From: Scolanthus callimorphus | Taxonomy: Eukaryota > Cnidaria > Anthozoa > Actiniaria > Edwardsiidae | DNA length: 64,000 bases | Direction of reading: 5' to 3' | Assembly: GCA_033964015.1 (NCBI GenBank) | Contig: CM066916.1 | Coordinates: 17,942,675 to 18,006,674 of the forward strand | In this document: positions 54,880-64,000 of the stretch, in pieces | Layout: every line of letters begins with the position of its first letter | Numbering within the stretch: position 1 is the first letter of the stretch | Made by a program: the position numbers and the translations under genes | Notes under the pieces: model-generated | The model's input: only the letters and a program-made list of their open reading frames with translations | The model's database searches: none | What the model was told of the DNA's origin: nothing

Positions 54880-55420
54880 CAATAATATTCTACGTCATAA
54901 TCTCATCTGACAAGCGAATATCAGTAAGTAAGATCAGGCAATAATATTCTACGTCATAATCACATCGGAAGAGGGAATGTCAAATAATTGCGGTCAGACA
55001 ATAATATTCTACGTCATAATCTCATGCATCTGACGAGCGAAAATCAGTAATTGATATCTGACAATAATAGTCTACTCAATAGCCGTATTTACACTAGAGG
55101 ACGGAAAACTCGTCATGACGGGTTTTTCGTCTGACGAGTTTTCCGTCTGATATGAATTCAGACGATATCCCGTCAAAAATCCGTCTTGTCCCGTTTCACA
55201 CTAAGACGAGTTTTCCGTCCAGACGTGAATACAGCTAATAATCACATCTGACGAGCGAATATTAATAATTGAGATCAGACAATAATATTTTACGTCATAA
55301 TCACATTGGAAGAGGGAATATCAATTATTGCGATCAGACAATATTATTGTACGTCAAAATCATATTTGACGAGCGATTTTCAGTACAATTGCGATCAGAC
55401 AATTACGTCAAGATCATATC
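54880..55420 (+). repeat. Tandem repeat, unit about 63 bp, with an insertion
   Basis: Units of the form ACAATAATATTCTACGTCAT followed by AATCACATCTGACGAGCG. They are interrupted at about 55080-55237 by an inverted-repeat element. Confidence 0.85.
55080..55237. mobile_element. Inverted-repeat MITE inserted in the 63-bp repeat
   Basis: AGCCGTATTTACACTAGAGG and GGACGGAAAACTCGTC at the left pair with GACGAGTTTTCCGTCCAGAC and GTGAATACAGCT at the right. Confidence 0.78.
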
Positions 55421-55691
55421 ATATCGTTTGGCCACCACATCGCAAGTGTACGAAATATTATGACCAAAACAAGTCATGAAAATGTTGCACTTATATTTCT
55501 AGCTGTTATTTACTAGAAAATGGGTGAGATTTCTTTATTTTTCTTGTCCGTTTTACCAAGAGCGCGCGTCTGCAGTCTGCAGTCCGGCAGCTACTTCTCC
55601 GCCATTTGGATCCCCAATCACATGGAGACCACGTGACACTCATCGTGGAACTTCGACCGGAAGTGCACGTTGTTGTATATTAGTATATATA

Positions 55692-55985
55692 ATAGGACTC
55701 CATGCTGTCCAATTAAGAAAAAATTGGATGATTAAGAGGAACTCTAAAATTGGACGAGGCCGCAGGCCGAGTCCAATTTGGAGTTCCGAGGAATTATCCA
55801 ATTTTTTCTTAATTGGACAAGCATGGAGTCCTGTTATTTATTAATTATATAACATCCATTGTTCAAACCCAAACTGTACAATTTTAGGTGCGAACAGTCC
55901 AGTTAGAGCGCGCGCGATCCAATTAAAAAATAATTGGACGATTCAAGAAAAATCGATCTGCCGGCACAATGGGATTTCGAGCTGG
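55692..55985. mobile_element. Palindromic MITE (family F), copy 2
   Basis: AATAGGACTCCATGCTGTCC pairs with GGACAAGCATGGAGTCCTGT. The tip is GAGGCCGCAGGCCGAGTCC. A tail related to copy 1 follows (ATTGGACGATTCAAGAAAAA). Confidence 0.78.
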
Positions 55986-56027
55986 TTATATAATTAAATC
56001 TGACAATAGCTAGTTCTAAGTGTAAAT

Positions 56028-56140
56028 TACTGTTATTGACAGTTATAAATGTCAATGGGTAGTAATAACTGTCAATGCTAGTTATAACTGTCGATGCTAG
56101 TTTTACCTGGCAATACTTTTATTACTGTCAATCAATGTTA
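56028..56140 (+). repeat. Degenerate 20-bp tandem repeat
   Basis: Units like CTGTCAATGCTAGTTATAA, about five copies. Confidence 0.65.
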
Positions 56141-56298
56141 CTTAATAAAAAAGCGTCACGTAAAATAAAATGCAGTGCATGGCCCGTATACGCCACAGTT
56201 GCTTACTCTCTTTTCTGGGACCTCTTCAGGGAGAGCTTCGCTCCCGCTGGGCGCTCTGGGCCTAGTTTGGTCGTCTGAAAAATTCTAAAGATAAGCCC

Positions 56299-56314
56299 GG
56301 GGGGGGGGGGGGGG
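56299..56314. repeat. Poly-G tract, 16 bases
   Basis: In the same GCCCGGGG...TTCAAAA context as the family H copy at 29355. Confidence 0.7.
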
Positions 56315-56639
56315 TTCAAAAATCTTCCCTCTACTATTTTCCGACGAAAAGCAAAACAGTTTATCCTTCAAAAACAATTTAAGTGCCCTTAGCTGCCAAT
56401 GTGTGTTGTTGTTGTTCGTTCCGTTTTGTATGAAGTCTGTCGCTACATAATCAAATGCTTATTATAATAGCCTGGAGCTAACCAGAAAGCTTAAACTTTA
56501 TTTAGCTCCTGGGACCTTAAATTTAACTAGATTACTTTCTTTTGCTGTAACTTTCCCTTCCCTCTTTTAATAGTAAATGTATCTTTCGTAAATTGTAAAA
56601 ATCAAGGGGAAAGAAAGGTGAAAGTATTTATGTATACGT

Positions 56640-56750
56640 ATCATTCATTGTCGCACGAGAAAGCAACCCATCCAAGCTAAAACGGAACGTTCAGCGGTTT
56701 ACGAAAACATTGGAGGCTCTTATTTACGCACGCGCACTTGCGTTATTGCC
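56640..56750 (+). repeat. Family E repeat, copy 3 (partial)
   Basis: GAAAGCAACCCATCCAAGCT through TCTTATTTACGCACGCGCAC; matches the inverse of 14330-14425. Confidence 0.75.
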
Positions 56751-57059
56751 TCGTTCCTAGGGTCTCCTCGGTCAGCTTTCAAAATGGCGGGTCGTGCCAG
56801 AGGAGACCCTGGCAAAGCTGCGCCACGTGACTTTGAAGGGACCACAGGAAACCCAAATCATATAAAAACATGGCGACGATTAGCGTGAAAGAAGACGGGT
56901 GAAAAAGAAGAATGCAGAATCATTTTTCTCCAGGCGTGAAAACGTTTAACGGTAAAAGAGAAAACGATAAGACATATTTTCTATCGCTAATTCAAATCCA
57001 AACCGCTAGTCGTTGACTCACAAGTTGTTGAATTCCACGACGTTATTAGCTCTCCAGAA

Positions 57060-57480
57060 GATGTATTCCTCGGGGTCCCTCAGCGCAGTATTTTGGGCCA
57101 CCTTCTGTTAATCCTCCACCTGAATGATTTGAAGTACAGCGTCCTAATGTATGCTGATGACACTGTGTTATTTTTCTCTGCGCCCTCCGTGTCCCTCAGA
57201 AACGCTGAATACTGAACTCAACGCTTTTCGACATTGGTTGCAAGAGAACTCTCTATTTATTAATCTTAGTAAGACTGAGGCGATGATTTTTGGTACGTCC
57301 CAATGGCGATGATCACGTGTGCTTTTGAATGTAAGATTTTAGGCGTAGTTTTGATGACCATCTCTGGTGGAATGGGCACATCAAATCGCTTGTTTCTAAG
57401 GCAGGAAAGCGCGTTGGTTAGTTAGGCCGTGTGCGTCGCTACATTACCACACACAGTGCTAATTATTATTCAGCCATGCC
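57060..57480 (+). pseudogene. LINE reverse transcriptase remnant
   Basis: VPQRSILGHLLLILHLNDLK, then VLMYADDTVLFFSAPSV, the RT catalytic box. Stops and frameshifts follow. A later KILGVVL piece is the usual post-RT segment. Confidence 0.82.
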
Positions 57481-57496
57481 ACTATCTCGATTCTGA

Positions 57497-57718
57497 CATT
57501 CTCGAACCCAGAGCTCCCCGGCTCGTCAACCTCGCGGGGGAGGCTCTGGTGACAGCCACTGACGCATGCGCGAGATTTAATACAGAGCCGCTGAGAGAAA
57601 GGCCTTTCAGCGCATGCTCCAAAGCTCAACATCAGCCAATCAGCGACGGCCCTCAAATGGATGTCCCCAGAGCCTCCCCTACGAGCAGACGAGCCGGGGA
57701 GCTCTGGGTACGAGAATG
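57497..57718. mobile_element. Mutator-type MITE with 9-bp TSD (family G), copy 2
   Basis: TIRs CATTCTCGAACCCAGAGCTC and the inverse ending GAGAATG. A perfect 9-bp duplication, CGATTCTGA, at 57488-57496 and 57719-57727. The target is a CACTATCTCGATTCTGATTG sequence that also occurs in the family D element at 4426. Confidence 0.9.
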
Positions 57719-57789
57719 CGATTCTGATGGCTAAGAGGACGCAGCGAAATTTTGTTGGCGCGCAGTGCGTGACGTCATACTACAGACAT

Positions 57790-58110
57790 TAGGATTGATC
57801 ACAGGGCACCCAAGATCAATGTTTGTGTTTTAAACCATAACTAAAAACAGGCTCTAAAAACGCCTGTGTCAGGAACTTTGGCTTTTACGCAATATTGGAG
57901 GGATTTTCTGGACTACAAAGAACTCCAAAGCATCACAGAGACAATATATAGAGGTAAGATGAGTTTATTTGAAAACTTGACAATATTTCTACGTTTGTAG
58001 AGCATTTTAACGATACATGGGGCACGGGACAGAACAGGCGTTGTTAGAGCCTGTTTTTAGTTTATGGTTTAAAACACAAACATTGATCTTGGGTGCCCTG
58101 TGATGACATC
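57790..58110. mobile_element. Palindromic MITE
   Basis: TCACAGGGCACCCAAGATCA at the left is inverted near 58082-58102. Both arms continue through GTTTGTGTTTTAAACCATAA and AAAACAGGCTCT. Confidence 0.82.
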
Positions 58111-58373
58111 ATCACGCAAGCCAATAGGTTTGGCCGCCATCTTGGTTTTCATTTCGGAAGCGAAAGCCAATTTTGCCAATATTCTCGTTGAATCTGTTAT
58201 GATTTTTGCCAAGAGATCATTGCTCAGGATATCTAAGCCTCAACTATGTATTTGAATTGAATACGAAGAGGAAAATACCAATAAATGTAAGCTAAAGTTC
58301 AAAAACCGTTTCGCCGAGCAACAAGGCCTCGTCGTCGACTTCACTTAGAGGTAAGAATTGCTGGTTGCTGAAT

Positions 58374-58475
58374 AATAAAACAATTATTGAATTCGGCAGA
58401 TAACACAAACCTCGGCGTTGACAAATCTCACTATCATGCTCAACCTCATCCAATAAGTGTTAATTATTTTATCTA
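58374..58475. repeat. Shortened relative of family D
   Basis: AATAATAAAACAATTATTGA through CAACCTCATCCAATAAGTG share the ends of family D; the GAGGCCG tip is absent. Confidence 0.55.
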
Positions 58476-59863
58476 TCTATGATACAGCTAGAGGCCTTGC
58501 AGAGGCGTGCAGCCAAAATTGTAGCAAAAACAAGCGACTCGGCAATGGATAGTTTGAAGAGATGCGCGCACTTACAATCTTGTAAAGAAAAGTTTAAGTG
58601 GACAGTGCCCTCAATATTGTAGACGGTATTTTACTTATTATAATAGATACTCGTCAGAGTGATTTTTCTGCACCTGCACAGCAGTAAAGACGGAAACAGC
58701 CAAAAGAGCTTTTTATTATCATGGCTGTATCGTTTTTAATAATCACAAATCTTTAAAGTAGATTATATTTTTAAAATAATTTTTGATAACTTGTTCCCAG
58801 GGCTCCTGTTGATAGCAGGGAGGCTATAGCCCCTGGCCTCTCCGAATGGACTACCCTGGGGCGCCTATCTATCTATCTTACTATAAGAACCTGAAACGAA
58901 GAACCTGTCAGGCTAGTAAATCTACCCATTTTATAAAAAAAACCTTACTGACAGAGAACATTTGAAACAATTGAAAAAAGTAGGTTCTTATACGCGGGTT
59001 TTCACTGTATGAATAAGTGTCTATTCATCAGCTTTTACAGCCTTCGAATCACCCTGCCCATAACGCACTGCTTTGTTTTTGTTTACAAGATTCATTGCAT
59101 CCGAAACTCTGAGTTGATGCCGAGGAATTTTACTATTACGAGTTTTTCTCGCATTTGCACGATAAAATGCGCCAAACTGACAAACAATGAAGCTTTTTTG
59201 TCGAGTCTCTGAATTTCGATGGTATCGAAAATGTCGGCGAAGCAGTGCATTATGGGCAGGGAGAGTCGGTCCCTTTAAATATATTAAGATATCTCGTTGT
59301 TTGATCTTCTTCCTGAAAACTACACTGTGGAGCGAGCTCTTTTTTAACTACTTTACAATGACAACTCTTTAAAATGTGTACAAATGTTAAATAAAAACAA
59401 TTGTGAGAATAATATACATAACTTTCTTGTTTAAATAAAGGTGTTGTTTTGTATTTAGTCGAAACGAAAAAAACGGCCTCGAGTTTCCAACTACACTACG
59501 AGAACTAGTAGTCTATTGCTTAGTGGAAACCCACTACCTTCGATTTGCTGCTAAAGCGTTTTTATTTAAATGGCTTTAAAATGTTCTAAGCTTTTCCGCA
59601 ACCCACTAACCATTACGTGACAGACAGAGATTGAGTTGCCAGTCAGATTCCACTCTAAGCGCGAAGCTTTTTGAAAGGCGACTCGGCTCGAAAGTCCTTC
59701 GCAGTACAATCTAGTGTCAACACTTGGTCGCAAATGTAATTCCAAGCCGTGATCGGTTGCGGCATCGCGCGTCGTCGTCTTTCAAGGTTCTAAAATTCAT
59801 GGTATCCTTCTCGATCTTTTATCAAGCCGTGAGGGTGGTCTGGCATAATCCAGGCTTTGCTTA
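58476..59863. other. Intergenic, nothing recognised
   Basis: Short ATCTATCTATCT runs and the GGTTCTTATACGCGGG repeat near 58983; no gene. Confidence 0.4.
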
Positions 59864-59983
59864 GCCTGCGTAGCGTTCCCGTGAAGAAGCTTGGAGTTTC
59901 AAGGAGGGGAAACTCGGGCAAGGTTTGGGCTTTTCTCCAGGTTTCTCTGCCCTGAAACTCCAAGGGAACGCTTGCTACGCAGG
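59864..59983. mobile_element. Short inverted-repeat MITE
   Basis: CCTGCGTAGCGTTCCC and TTGGAGTTTCA at the left pair with TGAAACTCCAAGGGAACGCT and TGCTACGCAGG at the right. Confidence 0.75.
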
Positions 59984-60036
59984 TACTTTGCTTGCTCGCT
60001 GTACTTTACTCTTCGTGTGGCGAGAAGGAAATGATG

Positions 60037-63000
60037 TCACACATACGACACCTTCTGCACATTTAACAACCGAGGTCCCGTGTCATCGTCTCCAGCAACC
60101 CCCGAATCAGCGCCTACAAACTGTTTACTCAATGGTCTATTCTCTTCGGGACTTGCCCCGTCTGTTTTCAAATGCTTCTCGTGACCTTCATGTGTCTCTA
60201 CCGTATTTTCCTCTGATGGGTTTTCTGTGTCATAACTCTCAATAATTATCCCCTGAATAGGGGCGCCATCTTCGACAACCGTATCCATGACAAACTCTTC
60301 TCGTCCGTAAAACCAAATTAGCAAACCAAACGCCAGAAACGCGCCAATAGAAGGGATAAATGCTATGGATTTTAATCCCAAACTGTAACCAAAGTACTTT
60401 GCGTTCATTTTAGGGTCACCAGCACCGTAAGACTGGTTAGTTGCCGGGTCTACATGGCTCCATCTCCAGGCGTAGGACACCATGGTCTCGTTAGCTGTGG
60501 CCAGAAAGGTTTTGTCGTCTATACTACAAATATGGCTTGTAGGTGAAGTGTACTGGCCAAACTCGAATGGCGAGTAGAAAATTTGGTTCTTCCACATGTT
60601 CAAGTCAAGGATGATTACTGGAAAAGACGACAAAAGAATTCATCAAAGGAGTTATACACATCCATGGATTAATTACAACCTGCCCATGCCGATATACAAT
60701 CACCCAAATAAAATATACATCATAGAAAAACATAATCGTCAGTAAGTAAACGCGTATCAGAACCTACTAACCTGGGTTACTAAACCGTAGTTCGAATGAC
60801 CTTAGTGACACCATTCCTGGCTTCATAGCTGATCAACTCAAACTTATCATAAAATTCAATATTTTGACCCATACTCGTCATAGCTATAGCGAAATGATGA
60901 GATACAGAGGATATATTTCATAAGCATTATATAAATTTGCTTTAGGAAAGAAAAAGAAGGCATTAAAATGCCTGGAGCAATTTTATTGCTATATATCTCT
61001 TTAATCTCTTGGCATGGGAAATTCAAAGCACAATATAAACTCCCTATATTGGAATTTTGTCTTAAAGAAGGCACTTTGGGTGGCAACTGCTGTCACCCAA
61101 ATGAGATGGCTACCATTAGGTTAAACTGTCAGCATTAAACAGCCCTCGTGATTGTAAGCTGCGCGGCACAATTTGCGTCTTTTTCATTTGGTGTTTGCAT
61201 TGTGCTTTGAATTTCCCATGCTAAGAGATTAAAAAGACAAAGGAATCAAACTGCTCTGTGTTATTTGTAAGATTCTTTTTTTATAGGAAATGATGACATA
61301 TGGAATAAACATCATTAAATATTTGCATATGTCATCATTTCACTTTCAAAAAAGTTGCATTTTGCTTATGGCCGACTTACACTGTATGATTTTCGCCTTA
61401 GTCTGCGACAATATGGTCGCATCATGCCTACAACTCGAATGGTAGCGTCAAACTCAAGCCCACCACGACAATCGCGTTCGACTCGGAAAATGTCGTAAGA
61501 TTTTGAAACATGTTTTAAGGTCTCTGTAAACCCGTGAGGGGTGTCTCCGACAGCTTTAGGCGAAAATCAAACAGTGTAAATTGGTCTTTACTGTGCCTTT
61601 TCGCTTGGCGGGTCCATATTAGGTTACCTAGCATGATGATTCCATAGTTGAACCACTTGCCAGTGATGTGCACAGTCCAGTTTTCCTTCTTGAGAAAGCG
61701 GGGAAGTCTCACGTAGATTGTAGCCGTGTCTACGCCTGGTAGCTTGACATCCATGTTGCCACGGAACATAGGGAAGTCCCAGTCCTATGAGGAAAAGAGA
61801 CATGACTTTCACTGCCATAAAACATATGGTTACAAAGTCACTATAATAGTAAACGAGCTTACAGCTATCGCTCTATTTAGTGAACCGAATGTCAACTAAT
61901 TGTTTTTATTTGTTCTCTGTGAACTTCATACGTCAAATTGTGCAACCTTATTTTATGCAGCAGGAAATGCTTACTCTGTACCGTCCTCACTACGCTGGAG
62001 ATTTTCGAGAACGGACAAGTTTTGATTAGTAAGAGTTAGGCCTCACGTTTGTCCTAAGTACTTATATATCCAGATGTTACAGTGCGGCTACTCTAACCAT
62101 GGCTACCCAAATACATTTTCTTACAAATCAGCTAATCAGAATTTGAACAATAATAGAACTGAAATTTCCCCTGTTTTCATTGAAAAACACACAATTTTTG
62201 CTTGAAATCCGTAAATACATATAAGAATAGGCTTCCTGCATTTTCTCCACCAAAATTCACCAAAAATAACGTGAAATCATGAACATAAACATGTGTCAAA
62301 ATTTGTTGTAGATTTGTTTGGGTGGCGTTGCTTCGTGTAGTTGCACTGCCATAAGAGTTTTACACATTTTGTATTTATGATATGCACTTAGAAAACCACT
62401 AGAGAGAATTGTATACGTATACGACATTATAAGCACGTCCTCGCGACTGATTATCTACATTACCTGCACAACGATACACAAGTCGAACACAAGTATAATT
62501 GAAGCCAGAAATGCCCGAGACAGCTCGTTGGATGAGACAATCCATCCATTATATCGGTCCCAGTCGATAAAGTCAGTTGTTATTGCTGTGGCAACAATCA
62601 CCGTGGCAACAACAAGCACGATCCAGAACATGAAAATCCGGTTATAACCGGTTCTCCACCACTTTCGTAACCTCTTATTCCAGTGAGGGTAAAGCTTGTC
62701 CTAAAAAGCAGAACAGTGGAACAAAATCATTTTGTGAATGCAGATGCTGGAATATCGGCTAAAATATACAGAACAAATTTTACTGAATCGCATACAAACA
62801 CGAACCAACCATTCAAAATTCAAGGCAATAACATAGTAAGCTTCCGCTTAATTCTTATAGACACTCAATAACAATGTTAAATTGTTCATGGTGAAGCATC
62901 TATTTTTTATAATCAACATTTGAATCATTAGAATGAAAAGATGATGCCGGCGCAGCGGGTGCATATTTCCATCTTTTGCTAGTTATATAGTATGCTTTGT

Positions 63001-63728
63001 AGATGCTATTCCTTTCCAATGTACAACCATGCGGCAGCACAGAATGACGAAGGAAACGTATTCGTTTTCGTCCTGAAGATCAACATTTCTCATTTGTTAT
63101 ACACTGTACTGCATGTTTACATGTACGGCAGGGGACCATCAACGGGTCATGTAGAACCCATCGGAAGACCTATAGGATTGATGCACCTCAGTGAAAACAA
63201 TGGACACACAAGAATAGAACGAGAATACAATAGAACAATTAGGCGCATCAAGCCAATAGCGTTAGAACTTACGAGCAGCTGCTACTTAACTGCCATAAAG
63301 GCAGATTTGTCCATTAATGGATAATTTCTCCCCCAAACGAGGTTGCACTTAGAATCCTTTATGAGGTTTCCAGACGCTGGTTTTAGTTTGTTATTTGTCA
63401 AGCAAAAGGGAAGGAAATGTTGTCCCCCAATGCTGCACTGGATAGCCTGGTTTCCTGGCGGTTGCTTCATCTTACCTGTAGCATCATATCTGTCACCATC
63501 CAAGCAGTAACAAAATCACCCATCCACGTCCCCATAGCAGCGGCCTTCATAAACGACTTATTGACAAAACCTAACAGACTTGTCACTTTGTACTGCTCCA
63601 CGGCACTTCCTCCAAGCAACAGGAAACCATTAAATATGAGCGAGAAGATAAACATGACGAGTATTGTAGTTAGAAACATTACCATCCAGGAACCTTTGTC
63701 TTCCTGGAACATGGACAGCTTCATCCAT
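60037..63728 (-). CDS. TMEM117: TMEM117-like multipass membrane protein, C-terminal four exons
   Basis: Exons in transcript order: 63728-63476, 62700-62464, 61784-61628, 60617-60037, phases consistent, TGA at 60039-60037; about 409 residues. Family-conserved stretches include GTWMGDFVTAWMVTDMMLQ, AITTDFIDWDRYNGWIVSS, SRAFLASIILVFDL, VHITGKWFNYGIIML and VIILDLNMWKNQIFY. Several hydrophobic spans are visible (LTTILVMFIFSLIFNGFLLL; FMFWIVLVVATVIVATAI; SIAFIPSIGAFLAFGLLIW). TMEM117 is a multipass protein of the plasma membrane or ER linked in mammals to ER-stress signalling; its biochemical role is unclear. The C-terminal tail (after FYGREEF) is acidic, unconserved and probably cytoplasmic. The N-terminal portion, roughly 95 residues, lies beyond the right edge. 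The first exon here starts in phase 2, confirming an upstream exon. Confidence 0.92.
60960..61345. repeat. Inverted-repeat segment in a TMEM117 intron
   Basis: TTAATCTCTTGGCATGGGAA pairs with TTCCCATGCTAAGAGATTAA about 200 bp away. Next to it GAAATGATGACATATG pairs with CATATGTCATCATTTC at 61288-61342. Confidence 0.7.
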
Positions 63729-64000
63729 CTGGAAACATTGAAATGATCAAAAATAAGATTTGAGGTTTATAAAATTTCTTCTTGGAATCCCATACAGGGG
63801 CGTATCCATGACCTTTTGTTCTTGTAAGTTACCCCGGAACTCAAAAGGCACTACGTGGATTGAACTTGCTGCTAGGTCTAGATCTAAATTTTAGCCTTAG
63901 ACAATAAATAACAAATAGGTATTTTCAATACTTGCCGAAAGATTTGTAAGTGCTTACTTGGCTTAAAGGCAGATACACCCCTGACATGACGTTTACTTTT
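63729..64000. other. TMEM117 intron, partial
   Basis: No further exon found before the window ends. Confidence 0.5.

Noticed and set aside
60037..60245. Plus-strand frame opposite the TMEM117 last exon
   Set aside because: It is a shadow of the TMEM117 coding strand, which has clear homology and splice phase.
1..64000. CRISPR arrays, bacterial operons, phage or conjugative elements
   Set aside because: Spliced metazoan genes and eukaryotic retroelements make this a eukaryotic window; no regularly spaced short repeats of CRISPR type exist.

Overview
This is a stretch of a metazoan nuclear genome: multi-exon genes with GT-AG introns, one intronless receptor gene, and a very heavy load of transposable elements. 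The protein-coding genes (RNF141-like, TMEM117-like, an ARHGEF39-like RhoGEF, a rhodopsin-class GPCR) together with the mix of Penelope, BEL/Pao, LINE and palindromic MITE families fit an invertebrate, most likely an anthozoan cnidarian such as a stony coral or sea anemone. The organism is an inference; nothing in the window proves it.

Host genes. (1) A DH-PH RhoGEF resembling ARHGEF39 lies on the minus strand between 1.5 and 17.8 kb, with a possible leader exon at 21 kb. Its nine exons were joined by splice sites and matching codon phase. It has a one-base frame break in one exon and an unusual early stop. (2) An RNF141-like RING protein lies on the minus strand at 31.5-37.7 kb. Six exons are identified, including a 25-base microexon. 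(3) A single-exon class A GPCR lies on the plus strand at 51.55-52.79 kb. (4) The C-terminal four exons of a TMEM117-like membrane protein lie on the minus strand at 60.0-63.7 kb; its start lies beyond the right edge.

Mobile DNA, left to right: a LINE with an (ATT)n tail at the left edge; palindromic MITEs at 1.6, 3.1, 3.6 and 4.3-4.8 kb; a 4.4 kb foldback element with tandem-repeat arms (5.6-9.9 kb) carrying LINE pieces in its loop; a palindrome inserted in a 144-bp tandem repeat (10.6-11.4 kb); hAT-like, SINE and hairpin elements in the RhoGEF introns; a head-to-head inverted pair of Penelope-like elements (22.3-25.6 kb) inside an older inverted-repeat element; Mutator-type MITEs with perfect 9-bp target duplications (27.7 and 57.5 kb); a family ending in poly-C tracts (28.1, 29.4, 32.2 kb); LINEs and SINEs in the RNF141 introns; nested palindromes at 39.1-39.7 kb; a Penelope fragment fused to a decayed BEL/Pao retrotransposon (41.0-48.0 kb), itself split by a TTAA-flanked palindromic transposon; minisatellites at 54.1-55.4 kb; and a LINE RT remnant at 57.1 kb.

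The host genes show no functional linkage to one another. The notable signal is architectural: repeated nesting of foldback elements, several with clean target-site duplications that reveal the insertion order.
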